This document shows, piece after piece, positions 48,956 through 58,799 of a stretch of 64,000 nucleotides of DNA. Position 1 is the first letter of the stretch. Every line of letters starts with the position of its first letter. The translations under genes and the position numbers were made by a program. The stretch is from Paenibacillus sp. JNUCC-31 (lineage in GTDB: Bacteria > Bacillota > Bacilli > Paenibacillales > Paenibacillaceae): assembly GCF_014844075.1 (NCBI RefSeq), contig NZ_CP062165.1:5642001-5706000 (forward strand), read 5' to 3'. The notes below the pieces were generated by a model. It had not been told where the DNA came from. It did no database searches and worked only from the letters and a program-made list of their open reading frames with translations.

Positions 48956-49129
48956 ATGGTGAACAAAAAGGAAAAACGTCCGAAGTTACAAGTTATTGGT
49001 CATTACAGAATGATTGATGGGATCAAGGTAAAAATTGATCCCTTTAAAACAGATTTGCCTGATCGTTGCAAACTCATTGTTTCCGAGATTGTAACTGGTC
49101 AAACCTGTTCTTTGGTAAAAGTCATGTAA
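48956..49129 (+). CDS. Hypothetical 57-residue protein, copy 2
   Basis: Identical to 12473-12646. One more G in the upstream ribosome-binding run (GGGGGG). Confidence 0.65.
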   Translation: MVNKKEKRPKLQVIGHYRMIDGIKVKIDPFKTDLPDRCKLIVSEIVTGQTCSLVKVM

Positions 49130-49265
49130 TGAATTAACGACTCAGCTTTTTCAGAGTCGTTTCAGTGGACAAGCTTTCCCCGATTAATAAATGCAACGAT
49201 GTACTGGAACTTTGAGCAACACTGTGATGGAACTATGAAGAAAATCTTCTGAAAGGAGAATCCAA

Positions 49266-49448
49266 ATGAAATTTCAGAATGCATTGAATAACTGGTGTGC
49301 ATATGTCCATTTGCAGGGATTGATTCAGTTTCGCAATAGCGGAACGATTCTTGAAGCGGCAAAGGATTGGTTGGATAAAGAGATTGATGATTTGAAGGAA
49401 GAACTAAATGGGGGTGCTAATCATGATTCCAGAACATTTGCTGGCTGA
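49266..49448 (+). CDS. Hypothetical 60-residue protein, copy 2
   Basis: Identical to 12783-12965. Confidence 0.6.
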   Translation: MKFQNALNNWCAYVHLQGLIQFRNSGTILEAAKDWLDKEIDDLKEELNGGANHDSRTFAG

Positions 49449-49719
49449 TAAAAACTGGCGCGGGATGCTATACATCTTAACCAATAGCGAAAATCTCACA
49501 CGAGCTGTTTCTCCACATATTGACTTGGAAGAATGTTCAGTTGATTTCCCAGCATTAAAACGAATTTCAAAACCATGGTCCAATGCAGAAAAATTCTTAT
49601 TAAATCTAGCGATGCACTTGTTCAGCGAACAGAACAAAGTGAACTTGTCAGATATGGATTTGCTAGATGCTTACAACAAAGAAATTGCCTTAAAAGCGAT
49701 TCGACTGCGATTTGGTTAG
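49423..49719 (+). CDS. Hypothetical 98-residue protein, copy 2
   Basis: Identical to 12940-13236. Confidence 0.65.
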   Translation: MIPEHLLADKNWRGMLYILTNSENLTRAVSPHIDLEECSVDFPALKRISKPWSNAEKFLLNLAMHLFSEQNKVNLSDMDLLDAYNKEIALKAIRLRFG

Positions 49720-49742
49720 GGGTGTTTCGATGAAAGAAGGCA

Positions 49743-49782
49743 TAAAAAAAGAAATCATCCGGGTTAGGAGCCGGACGATTTC
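49743..49782 (-). terminator. Leftward terminator, copy 2
   Basis: Same hairpin and T7 as 13260-13299. The possible 31-residue frame over it is at 49730-49825. Confidence 0.65.
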
Positions 49783-49848
49783 GGTGGTTAAAAAAATATT
49801 CGAGATCAGTATAACACAAAAATAGCGCTCTGATAAGGGGGTGCTTAC

Positions 49849-50034
49849 ATGATTGTACTCAAAGGGGATACCGTCAAGCTCAAAACGGGCGAGGTTGGCG
49901 ATGTTACGGAGATATGGGGAAAGGCTAGAACCTCCATACGCTTGGAAACGAATGCAGGTACCGTTCTAACCTTTGAAACGGAAGTAGAGAAAGTCATCAA
50001 TCGTCCTAAAAAATCACCACGTGAGAGGAGGTGA
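49849..50034 (+). CDS. SH3/KOW-like 61-residue protein, copy 2
   Basis: Identical to 13366-13551. Confidence 0.65.
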   Translation: MIVLKGDTVKLKTGEVGDVTEIWGKARTSIRLETNAGTVLTFETEVEKVINRPKKSPRERR

Positions 50035-50039
50035 TACAT

Positions 50040-50417
50040 ATGCAAGTGGACATTAACAATCTGGCAGGCGGAGCGATGGCAGAGCGGATCAACCGTGAGC
50101 TGAACAAAGTAGCGGAGAACGTATTGGACCCGAACACGAAGGCTGAGGCCGTTCGTACGGTAACCATTTCTATCAAGATTAAGCCGAATGAAGCACGTCA
50201 AATCGGTCAAACCGATATTGAGGTCAAATCGTCATTGGCTCCAGCGAAAGGTGTTCCAACTCAGTTTGTCTTTGACTTCGACCGTGAAGGAAATGCGGTG
50301 CTGAAAGAACTGAATCTGAGCAACGACAGAGACCAGATGGCACTGAATGATGCGGGTGACGTGGTTGACGGAACTGGGACAAGCCCTAGCGGTAAAGTCG
50401 TAGGGATGTTCAAGTGA
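50040..50417 (+). CDS. So-called replication terminator family protein, copy 2
   Basis: Identical to 13557-13934. Confidence 0.7.
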   Translation: MQVDINNLAGGAMAERINRELNKVAENVLDPNTKAEAVRTVTISIKIKPNEARQIGQTDIEVKSSLAPAKGVPTQFVFDFDREGNAVLKELNLSNDRDQMALNDAGDVVDGTGTSPSGKVVGMFK

Positions 50418-50448
50418 TCTATGAAAATTGAATAGCGGAGGACATGAC

Positions 50449-51156
50449 ATGATTAAAGAAGCAATTGACAAAATTTTGGGCTTGGCTGGTATTCACACTG
50501 AGCAGATCGGTGAGCAAGTCTTCACTAATTCCGATTTACGCCGTGTTCATGAAGCAACCACAGAAACATTGAAGGTTCGTAACTTGGGCGGGATTGTGGA
50601 TTACATCACCAGCAACTTTGATGGAAAGTTCCCCTTCATCGTTCATATCCAATCACCAACACATGTGAGCGTTGTGACGGGATACAATCGCGATTTACAG
50701 CGGAATTTGATTATTGAAGCGAATGCTTTGTTACCGGACATCAATTTCGGATCATATTACAACATCGAGAGTTTCAACATCCTGCTTCAAAGCTGCTTTG
50801 TTCAGACGAACACAAGAGACGCATTACTGTCTATTGTCGGCAATGTCAAAGACGAACAGGTTACGAGCTTTGGTGATGATGGGGTTAGTCAACAGGTTAC
50901 AGCTAAGACTGGGGTAGCCACGGTGGAAAATGTGAAGCTTCCGAATCCTGTACACCTCAAGCCTTTCCGTACATTCGTGGAGATTGAACAGCCTGAGAGC
51001 GCATTTGTCTTCCGTATGAAGGATGGCCCATCCGCTGCACTATTTGAGGCAGACGGTGGAGAGTGGAAACTTCGTGCTATTGCTGAAATTAAGGTATACC
51101 TGGACGAGCGTCTTGAAGATTTTATCAATGATGACAAGGTAGTTATCATCGGCTAG
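50449..51156 (+). CDS. Conserved 235-residue phage protein, copy 2
   Basis: Identical to 13966-14673. The stem-loop after it is at 51172-51194. Confidence 0.65.
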   Translation: MIKEAIDKILGLAGIHTEQIGEQVFTNSDLRRVHEATTETLKVRNLGGIVDYITSNFDGKFPFIVHIQSPTHVSVVTGYNRDLQRNLIIEANALLPDINFGSYYNIESFNILLQSCFVQTNTRDALLSIVGNVKDEQVTSFGDDGVSQQVTAKTGVATVENVKLPNPVHLKPFRTFVEIEQPESAFVFRMKDGPSAALFEADGGEWKLRAIAEIKVYLDERLEDFINDDKVVIIG

Positions 51157-51214
51157 TTTTTCATACCACATACCGGGAGGCTCAGCCTTCCGGTTATTCA
51201 TAGGAGTGATGAAC

Positions 51215-51544
51215 GTGATACAGCAAGCATTGCAAAAGCTTCAGCAAGAAATGTCAGCCAAATCAAAAGACGCATATGTTCAGCATGTCGGTTCCTTTCT
51301 GACTGGATATGTTCGGAATCATCCAGAACATGCGGCGTTTGTATTGACGGATGGAAAAACCATTATTGGCAGTTTGAACGCAATGAAGGAAGAAGCCAAA
51401 AAGAAACAGTCCAATGGTGTGGGTGTTCTCAGTGATCAGCAAGGCTTTGAAATTGTTCTCAAGTATTTCGGAGTTCCGAGCAAACAAGAGCAGGTTGTTG
51501 CGGCTCCAGTTGAACTTAAAGCTTCATTAGATGACTTACTGTGA
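51215..51544 (+). CDS. PcfK-like (AcrIIA9 family) protein, copy 2
   Basis: Identical to 14732-15061. Confidence 0.65.
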   Translation: MIQQALQKLQQEMSAKSKDAYVQHVGSFLTGYVRNHPEHAAFVLTDGKTIIGSLNAMKEEAKKKQSNGVGVLSDQQGFEIVLKYFGVPSKQEQVVAAPVELKASLDDLL

Positions 51545-51553
51545 GGTGATTAG

Positions 51554-53050
51554 ATGAATCAGAAAGAAAAGGACATGACACACTTTCCGTCTAAGCGATC
51601 CGAAAAATTAGAGAAATATGTAATAGATGAACTATTGAAGCACAGCAGATACATTTTCATTCAGCGTGTTTCCAGAGTCCAGTATGGATACTGCACACAC
51701 TGTAACTCCCGCTTTCGGACTTCTGGAGATTTAAAACATAACGGCAAGAGTGAATGTCCAAATTGCAAGTCAGATTGCAGAGTTAAAAATCATGGTATGA
51801 GCCGTAAATATTTGCGTGATCATGGAACGGTCGTTTTCTATGAGAAATCACAAGTCAATCCCGATTCAGCCATCATCGCACAGGTATTCAGAGTCTATCG
51901 TGATTACTCAGGAGATTACACGAAGGTCCAGACTGAATATGTGATTGTTGCTAAGTATCTTTTCGAATCAGGCAATCCAGGAAGAGCTACTATGTATGAA
52001 CGTTGGGGAGGATGGCAGAAAGCCAATTCAGTTCATTCAATAGAATCTTATCCCCACTGCCCCATTGAAAGCATTAAAGAAGCTGTCACTGGTACACCGT
52101 TCTATTACAGCACTTGGGATCAGCATGAACAACCTCAAAGGGATTACGTTAAGTTTTTTGCTCTTTATAGCAAATACCCGGTTATCGAGATTTTAACGAA
52201 ACTGGGATTCAAATACTTTGTAGGCGCTAAATTGTTTGATGGGAAAACGTACAGTTGCATCAATTGGAGAGCGAAACAACTTCATGATGTGTTGCGGCTA
52301 AGTAAACAAGATTTCCAGCTAGTTCATAAAGAACAAAAGTTAAACCCAATGCAATTGCGTTTGTTTCAACTGTCACGTAAAGATAGTGCACCTCCAACAA
52401 TTCAGGAGATTCAAAACTTTTTCACGGATTCAGTTGGCGATGTCATGAATGAACTGAATGTAGTTCTTAAATATTCCACTTTACGTAAGGCAATGAACTA
52501 CATGCAAAAGCAAGTTCAAATCTGTGACACATATAAAACATATTTTGGGTTACTCATTGCTTGGCGAGATTACATCCGAGATTGTGAAACGCTTGAAATG
52601 GACTTGTCTCATAGCCTTATTCTATTTCCAAAAAACTTGCACGAGGAACATCAGAGGACGATGAAACTTGTGAAAACTACATCTGATGAACGATCACGAG
52701 CCAAAATGTTAAAACGGGCTGAAACCCTTCAAAAGTATAAGTTCGAAGACCAAGAGTTTGTCGTGATCCCGGCTGAGACAACAGAAGAATTGATTGAGGA
52801 AGGAAAAAGGCTGGAACATTGTGTTGCCCGTTATGCTGATAGACACGCTGAAGGAAAAACAACAATTCTCTTTGTTCGTAGGAAAAACAACCCCAACTCA
52901 CCCTACTACACGATTGAATTACAAAAGAATGCAATCAAACAGGCACGAGGATTTAAAAATGCTTCTATGACACCCGATGTGCAAAAGTTTGTTCAACAAT
53001 TCGAAAATACCAAACTCAAAAGAAAAAGGAAGGAAGTTGCTGCTATATGA
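51554..53050 (+). CDS. PcfJ-like protein, copy 2
   Basis: Identical to 15071-16567. Confidence 0.82.
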   Translation: MNQKEKDMTHFPSKRSEKLEKYVIDELLKHSRYIFIQRVSRVQYGYCTHCNSRFRTSGDLKHNGKSECPNCKSDCRVKNHGMSRKYLRDHGTVVFYEKSQVNPDSAIIAQVFRVYRDYSGDYTKVQTEYVIVAKYLFESGNPGRATMYERWGGWQKANSVHSIESYPHCPIESIKEAVTGTPFYYSTWDQHEQPQRDYVKFFALYSKYPVIEILTKLGFKYFVGAKLFDGKTYSCINWRAKQLHDVLRLSKQDFQLVHKEQKLNPMQLRLFQLSRKDSAPPTIQEIQNFFTDSVGDVMNELNVVLKYSTLRKAMNYMQKQVQICDTYKTYFGLLIAWRDYIRDCETLEMDLSHSLILFPKNLHEEHQRTMKLVKTTSDERSRAKMLKRAETLQKYKFEDQEFVVIPAETTEELIEEGKRLEHCVARYADRHAEGKTTILFVRRKNNPNSPYYTIELQKNAIKQARGFKNASMTPDVQKFVQQFENTKLKRKRKEVAAI

Positions 53051-54057
53051 CAACTCGTAAGAAAAAAGAAGAGGCTCCAACTACAGTTGTTCCAGTTACA
53101 GAGACATCAGTATCAAACCGTACAGTGGATATTATCGCTGCTGAGATTCGCAGTATTGATCAGCAGGCCCGGCAGTATGTTTTGCAGTCCGCGATTGAGA
53201 TTGGTCAGAGATTGACAGAAGCGAAGGAACTGGTTGGTCATGGTGAATGGGGAACATGGTTGAAAGAACATGTGAATTACAGTCAGTCTTCAGCTAATAA
53301 CTTTATGAAAATCTCTGTTGAATATGCTAATTCTCAAACGCTTGGTAATTTGTCCTATAGTCAGGCGGTTGCTCTGCTATCTGTCCCAACTGAAGAGCGA
53401 GAATCCTTTGTGGAGGATAACAACGCTGCTGAAATGTCGGCTCGTGAGCTTCAGGCGGCCATCAAGGAACGGAAGGAAGCGGAACGACTACTTGCAGAGG
53501 AACAGGAGCGTGCGAAGGTAGCTGAAGCTGCACGTATAGAGGAAGAACGGCAACGCGAAGTTCTTCGCGGAGAGTATCAGAAATTGCTTGAAGAACGCCA
53601 GAAGCTAGAGAATGAGTTGGCCGTTGCTCAAGAGGAAGCAAAGAAGCCAGGTAAAGCAACCAGCACAGATGCTAAGACGAAAACAGAGCTTCGCAAGGCT
53701 GAAAAGTCCCTTTCTGAATCTCAGCAACGTGTGGCTGCAATGGAAGCTGAAATGAAGGCGAAAGAAGACGAACTGAATGCCAAGGTTGACGCAGCCATCA
53801 AGGAACGTGAACAGGAGCTGGCAGAACAAGCCCGGAAGCGTGAAGAAGAATCGGCAAAACAAGTCGCTGAACTGCAAGAGCAGTTGCGCAAAAACAACAA
53901 TACGGCTGCGATCAAGGTCAAAGTACACTTTGAATCGCTTCTCAGTAATTTTAATAGTTTGATAGGTTCTGTTTCCGAGTTAGACAACGAGGATCAGAAG
54001 AAAGCCATTTCAGAGCGTATAGCACAGTTATGTGACGATATGAAGTCAAAGCTGTGA
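53047..54057 (+). CDS. DUF3102 coiled-coil protein, copy 2
   Basis: Identical to 16564-17574. Confidence 0.78.
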   Translation: MTTRKKKEEAPTTVVPVTETSVSNRTVDIIAAEIRSIDQQARQYVLQSAIEIGQRLTEAKELVGHGEWGTWLKEHVNYSQSSANNFMKISVEYANSQTLGNLSYSQAVALLSVPTEERESFVEDNNAAEMSARELQAAIKERKEAERLLAEEQERAKVAEAARIEEERQREVLRGEYQKLLEERQKLENELAVAQEEAKKPGKATSTDAKTKTELRKAEKSLSESQQRVAAMEAEMKAKEDELNAKVDAAIKEREQELAEQARKREEESAKQVAELQEQLRKNNNTAAIKVKVHFESLLSNFNSLIGSVSELDNEDQKKAISERIAQLCDDMKSKL

Positions 54058-54063
54058 TGTAGC

Positions 54064-54357
54064 ATGTTCTTCTTTTTCTTTGATCAGTTCAAACGTGGAA
54101 AGGTCTGCCGTGTAAACAGCGGACGTGATGCAGGGAAAAGAGTAGTCATACATGAGATTAACGAGGACATGCTGTGGTGCTATGAAAATAAGCCTGTCAC
54201 ATATCGGATAAACAGCAGGGGTTTGAGAGTAATTCAATTTGATCCGGCGTGTGCACTCACGCCTTACTCCCCTAAATATCTTGAAATAACAAATGAGATC
54301 CCCGTCCAGACGGATGGATGGGGCGCTTCATATCGCAATTCTCGGTTATGGCTGTAA
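54064..54357 (+). CDS. Hypothetical 97-residue protein, copy 2
   Basis: Identical to 17581-17874. Confidence 0.6.
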   Translation: MFFFFFDQFKRGKVCRVNSGRDAGKRVVIHEINEDMLWCYENKPVTYRINSRGLRVIQFDPACALTPYSPKYLEITNEIPVQTDGWGASYRNSRLWL

Positions 54358-54389
54358 TCTATTGAATCAGAATATAGGACGGTGCACAT

Positions 54390-54710
54390 ATGGAAACGCC
54401 TAAAGGATACGATATCTATCGCTTATTAGATGGAACTGAGGTGTTACGTTCTCCAGAAGATCGAGTGTTGTTCCATCGTACCAGCAATACAAGAATGCCT
54501 CTTACGGTTGACGCAGACGTGATTATTGATGAGGTGCTTGATACGTTAGATGAAACCAATCGGCAAATCGAAGTATTGTCCGATTCCCTTAACCGGATTG
54601 AAGAGTTGTTGACAGATGACTTATCTCTAAATGCGCAAGCAATCAATGCAATTATAGGAACCACAAGACGGGATATAGAGGAACACCGCTATGGTCGAAA
54701 TATCGTCTAA
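54390..54710 (+). CDS. Hypothetical 106-residue protein, copy 2
   Basis: Identical to 17907-18227. Confidence 0.6.
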   Translation: METPKGYDIYRLLDGTEVLRSPEDRVLFHRTSNTRMPLTVDADVIIDEVLDTLDETNRQIEVLSDSLNRIEELLTDDLSLNAQAINAIIGTTRRDIEEHRYGRNIV

Positions 54711-54963
54711 AGCACAGGCTATCATTGAACATGCGCTTAATCCACTCATTCGTAAAGGTTGCCGGATTGAGCGCTTGGCAATGATCGTTTGTCCCGATTC
54801 TTCCATCGCACAGATGAATACAGTTCATACCAAGTACGGGCTGTTACGAATTGAGCCGAACATATTCCTTCCCTTGGGAAAGTCATACATCATTGAAGAC
54901 TCTTGGCGTAAGCACAGAGGATTTGCCTGGGTAACTGGGTACAAGCAACGAAGAGGTGAATGA
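54691..54963 (+). CDS. Hypothetical 90-residue protein, copy 2
   Basis: Identical to 18208-18480. Confidence 0.58.
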   Translation: MVEISSKAQAIIEHALNPLIRKGCRIERLAMIVCPDSSIAQMNTVHTKYGLLRIEPNIFLPLGKSYIIEDSWRKHRGFAWVTGYKQRRGE

Positions 54964-54964
54964 A

Positions 54965-55708
54965 ATGAATTACATCGCAGAAATGACAGCCTTCACAGAT
55001 TGGCTCGAAACAAATCCATTGGAGCCATCCGCACAGACTTTGTGGTTTCACCTTTTGGTGATTGCAAATAAGAGCGGATGTCCAGAGTGGTTTACAGTAG
55101 CCAATATAACACTGATGGCCAAGGTAGGTATTTCTGAAAAATCGCTTAGCAAACATCGGAATGCTCTCATCCAAAAAGGACGACTCATATATAAGAATCA
55201 AGGAAAACAGCAAGCCGGAAAATATCAATTGGTTCATCTTACCGGAAATATTACGGTAAAAGATACCGTAAAAAGGGATGTAAAAGATACGGTAAAAAGT
55301 GGGGTAAAAGGTTCAGGATTATTAAAAGATTTTAATTCTTCTACTTCTACATCTTCTGATCATGGCGAATACGAATCTTTTTATGCAGCTCACTTACGAG
55401 TGTTTGGAGTTGAATGTAATCCATTCCAAGCGCAACAGCTTATCGATTCGATTGAGATGTACAGCATGAGCGAAGAGGTTGTTGTACGAGCTGTAGAACG
55501 TGCAGCCATTTCGTCTAAAGGCTACAACTTCAAACTGATTCTCAAAATATTAGACGATTATTACAAAGGTGGTGTCCGCACCTTGGATCAGGCCATTGCC
55601 ATAGATCGTGAGTTTGATAACCGCAAGAATAAAACGACAACTAAGCCCGATACCAAGGCACGAAGCTTTGCTGAGATGGCGGAAGGGATGGAAAATGAAA
55701 ATCAGTGA
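54965..55708 (+). CDS. DnaD-domain initiator, copy 2
   Basis: Identical to 18482-19225, including the iteron-coded linker. Confidence 0.85.
   Translation: MNYIAEMTAFTDWLETNPLEPSAQTLWFHLLVIANKSGCPEWFTVANITLMAKVGISEKSLSKHRNALIQKGRLIYKNQGKQQAGKYQLVHLTGNITVKDTVKRDVKDTVKSGVKGSGLLKDFNSSTSTSSDHGEYESFYAAHLRVFGVECNPFQAQQLIDSIEMYSMSEEVVVRAVERAAISSKGYNFKLILKILDDYYKGGVRTLDQAIAIDREFDNRKNKTTTKPDTKARSFAEMAEGMENENQ
55256..55315 (+). repeat. 12-bp iteron array, copy 2
   Basis: GTAAAA at 55256, 55268, 55280, 55292 and 55304, as in copy 1. Confidence 0.6.
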
Positions 55709-56045
55709 AGTTGGCAAGCTATTCGACAAAATCATAGAGTTTTATCCAGCCTTTACAGGGACTGCTTCGAAACTCCAGAGCTGGCATGAGACCCTAACCG
55801 ATATCCCTTTTGAACTGGCACAAACTAATCTCAAGAAATACGTTGCTGATCCAGAGAACAAGTATCCGCCGCACCCCGGAGCACTGGCAAAGAAGCCTAT
55901 TGTGACTGAAAGCGACCGTTACCACACAGGGTTAAAGATGTCTGGACAAAGGATACTTGCGACAAATGAAAATCTTAGTATGGGTGCAGTTGGACCGACA
56001 GAAGAACAGCGCAGAAAGGTACGTGATTTGCTTGAAAAAAAATGA
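55695..56045 (+). CDS. Helicase loader (G39P family), copy 2
   Basis: Identical to 19212-19562. Confidence 0.8.
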   Translation: MKISEVGKLFDKIIEFYPAFTGTASKLQSWHETLTDIPFELAQTNLKKYVADPENKYPPHPGALAKKPIVTESDRYHTGLKMSGQRILATNENLSMGAVGPTEEQRRKVRDLLEKK

Positions 56046-57417
56046 ACTTGAGTTGCCACATAGTCTGGAAGCTGAGCAATCTGTTCTCGGTGCAATTTTG
56101 ATTGATCCAAACGCCTTTCTGAATGTGGCAGATACCTTAACTGTCGAACATTTTTACGCTAATCAACACGTGGTCACTTATTCAGCAATGAAAGAGTTAT
56201 CCGAACTGGGAATAAGCATAGATTTGGTGTCCTTGATGGCAAAGCTTCAGGACAATCAACAACTGGATACGGCAGGCGGTGTAAGCTACCTTGCAAGGAT
56301 GGCAAAGAGCGTACCGACAGCAGCCAATATCACACACTATGCTGAAATTATGCATGACAGATACTTGCACCGGACAACAATTCTTTCACTGGAAGAACAG
56401 CTTCGCAACGCATGGAAATCAGATAACGGCATGATGGCCTTGGCAAGTGTACAAACGGCTGCATCGAACCTATCTGACAAAGCCGTTAAGGGTAGAGAGT
56501 TTCGAACAGCTCGCGAAGTGTTCCTTTCTGCATTCGACATCATGGAGCAACGTTACGCTAATTCAGGCGATGAGGTAACGGGCATTCGTTCCGGGTATGT
56601 TGATCTGGATCGGATGACATCGGGTTTTCAGAACAGTGATCTGATTATTGTTGCAGCTCGTCCTTCCGTGGGTAAAACTGCTTTTGCATTGAACATTGCC
56701 CAGTTTGTCGCACTCAAGGGACAGAAGAAAGTGGCGGTTTTCTCGCTTGAGATGTCAGCCGAACAACTTGCGTTAAGAATGATCAGTGCCGAGGGCCATA
56801 TTGAAGCTAATCGGATACGTACAGGATTCCTACGTGGAGATGATTGGGAAAATGCTACTAACGTAATTTCAACATTAGGCGAATCGCATCTTTTCATTGA
56901 TGATTCAGCAGCTCTTACAGCTCAGGGGATCATTAACAAATGCCGGAGACTCAAACAGAAATTCGGATTGGATATGATCATGATTGATTATCTCCAACTG
57001 ATCAGTGGAGAGAAGGGTAAGGAAAACCGTCAACAGGAAGTAACGGATATTTCCCGGAAGTTGAAGCAATTGGCCCGGGAGCTACATATTCCTGTAATCG
57101 CATTATCACAACTTAACCGAGCGGTTGAGCAGCGGCAGGATAAACGGCCAATGATGTCCGATCTACGGGAATCAGGAGCTATTGAGCAGGACGCGGATAT
57201 TGTTGCTTTCCTGCACCGAGAGGATTATTACGATGCGGAGACCGAGAAGAAAAACATTATTGAGATCATCATAGCCAAACAGCGTAACGGTCCAGTGGGA
57301 ACGGTCGAACTGGTATTTATGAAAGACTACAATAAATTTGCTAATTATGAACGCATGCAGACACCGCGATTAAATAATGATCAACAAGCAGTTCCAGACA
57401 TGTACAGACAGGGGTGA
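56032..57417 (+). CDS. dnaB: Replicative DNA helicase, copy 2
   Basis: Identical to 19549-20934. Confidence 0.92.
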   Translation: MKKNELELPHSLEAEQSVLGAILIDPNAFLNVADTLTVEHFYANQHVVTYSAMKELSELGISIDLVSLMAKLQDNQQLDTAGGVSYLARMAKSVPTAANITHYAEIMHDRYLHRTTILSLEEQLRNAWKSDNGMMALASVQTAASNLSDKAVKGREFRTAREVFLSAFDIMEQRYANSGDEVTGIRSGYVDLDRMTSGFQNSDLIIVAARPSVGKTAFALNIAQFVALKGQKKVAVFSLEMSAEQLALRMISAEGHIEANRIRTGFLRGDDWENATNVISTLGESHLFIDDSAALTAQGIINKCRRLKQKFGLDMIMIDYLQLISGEKGKENRQQEVTDISRKLKQLARELHIPVIALSQLNRAVEQRQDKRPMMSDLRESGAIEQDADIVAFLHREDYYDAETEKKNIIEIIIAKQRNGPVGTVELVFMKDYNKFANYERMQTPRLNNDQQAVPDMYRQG

Positions 57418-57421
57418 TCAA

Positions 57422-57934
57422 ATGGAGCCATATAGTAGAAGGAACACAATTGACTTGGGAAGAACAACACCAAAAAGTTGCCGACAAGCAAGAAGAATTG
57501 CAAAGCGGCTTTACGATCGTGCTGATGCAGATGATAAGAAGATTATTTCTAAAATCATTAGTGAGTGTGAGTTCGTAGAAGAGTGGCTCTCCACCGGAAG
57601 AAGGCCAGGTAACAAACGTGGTGTTGAACGCTTGGCAGCATATCAACGTGAAGTACTTGTTGATCCGCTCAAAATGCAAGCCTACGTAAGCAATTCGAAG
57701 GCAGGCAGCCCAAGCAACTTGACGGATTGGCAAAGGTTCCAAATTAGCGATGCCCTTTCAAGGCTGAGTGATCGTGAACGAGAATGTTACGTACTGGCTC
57801 ACGGCGAATGTTATTCTCACAGCGCAATCGCCGACATGCTATATATAAGTAAAGATTCCGTTTCGGAATACATTGACCGTGCACAAAGAAAAATTTCAAA
57901 AGATTTGGAGAGTAGCTTATTTTTGATTCAATAA
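57422..57934 (+). CDS. Sigma-like late regulator, copy 2
   Basis: Identical to 20939-21451. Confidence 0.75.
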   Translation: MEPYSRRNTIDLGRTTPKSCRQARRIAKRLYDRADADDKKIISKIISECEFVEEWLSTGRRPGNKRGVERLAAYQREVLVDPLKMQAYVSNSKAGSPSNLTDWQRFQISDALSRLSDRERECYVLAHGECYSHSAIADMLYISKDSVSEYIDRAQRKISKDLESSLFLIQ

Positions 57935-57985
57935 CCGCTTAAAGTGGATTTTTTTGTCCCACGAATGCCACCTATAGGTAAGAAC

Positions 57986-58054
57986 TATAATAAAGGAGTT
58001 GTTTATAGTTTGGAAGAATCGCACGAACGGGCATCGACAATCGATGTCCTTTTT
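57986..58054 (+). promoter_or_regulatory. Late promoter and leader terminator, copy 2
   Basis: TATAAT at 57986-57991 and the GGGCATCGA / TCGATGTCC hairpin with T5 at 58029-58054, as in copy 1. Confidence 0.55.
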
Positions 58055-58079
58055 GCTGTATCAAGCAGGAGGTAATCCC

Positions 58080-58217
58080 ATGGCGATCAAAGCAGTGAAG
58101 CGTCCTCCACCTATACCAGTGAAATCGGAACTTCAGCCAGAGCAATGTCGTGGATGCGTATGGGGAACATGGACAGGAAATGTGCAGTTATGTTTGACAC
58201 CTAAATGCAGGAAGTAG
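58080..58217 (+). CDS. Cys-motif 45-residue protein, copy 2
   Basis: Identical to 21597-21734. Confidence 0.7.
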   Translation: MAIKAVKRPPPIPVKSELQPEQCRGCVWGTWTGNVQLCLTPKCRK

Positions 58218-58221
58218 TTCA

Positions 58222-58329
58222 ACTGTGGTGGCGGAATAGGTAGACGCTATATATGGTAGGGTGAAGTGCAGACCATAGAAGAAAGCTTCTCGTGCACACC
58301 AATGCAAGGTGCAAATCCTTGCCCACAAT
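58222..58329 (+). ncRNA. tRNA-Leu-like element, copy 2
   Basis: Identical to 21739-21846; the odd anticodon arm is therefore not a one-off error. Confidence 0.5.
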
Positions 58330-58353
58330 ATCTTATATGAAAGGATTGATAGT

Positions 58354-58623
58354 GTGAGTAAAACAGGATTGAATATCACGTTGTTTACATCGAAAGATGA
58401 ATTGGTCAACGCCAAAGCTGGAGGTAGTACACTGGTAGCTTCAAAGACGAAGACCAAGGATGCAGACTTTCAGATTATTGTTTCAATTGATGCGTGTGAT
58501 CTGCTTGAGAATGAGGTTCGCGTTAATCTTACTTTGCTTAAAGCAAGTGTGGAAGAAGCCGCACAAGAGTTTGGTGCAGCTATGGGCAATGAGATTAATA
58601 GGGTTCTCAGTCAGATTGAGTAG
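58354..58623 (+). CDS. Hypothetical 89-residue protein, copy 2
   Basis: Identical to 21871-22140. Confidence 0.6.
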   Translation: MSKTGLNITLFTSKDELVNAKAGGSTLVASKTKTKDADFQIIVSIDACDLLENEVRVNLTLLKASVEEAAQEFGAAMGNEINRVLSQIE

Positions 58624-58635
58624 GGAGGTTGCGTT

Positions 58636-58755
58636 ATGGACTACTATATTCAGACAGAGCCGCTTGTGTTGCCTATGGCGCAACCAGTGCTACCGATGAA
58701 GCATCAAGTTCTGAATCGTAAGCCGCTGCGCGCAGTGGCAAGGAGTAGTTGTTAA
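58636..58755 (+). CDS. Hypothetical 39-residue peptide, copy 2
   Basis: Identical to 22153-22272. Confidence 0.5.
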   Translation: MDYYIQTEPLVLPMAQPVLPMKHQVLNRKPLRAVARSSC

Positions 58756-58764
58756 TCTGAACGT

Positions 58765-58784
58765 AATCCCAAACGTTTGGGATT
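58765..58784. repeat. 20-bp palindrome, copy 2
   Basis: Same sequence as 22282-22301, 15 bp before the recombinase ATG. Confidence 0.6.
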
Positions 58785-58799
58785 TTGTGAGGTGGTGAG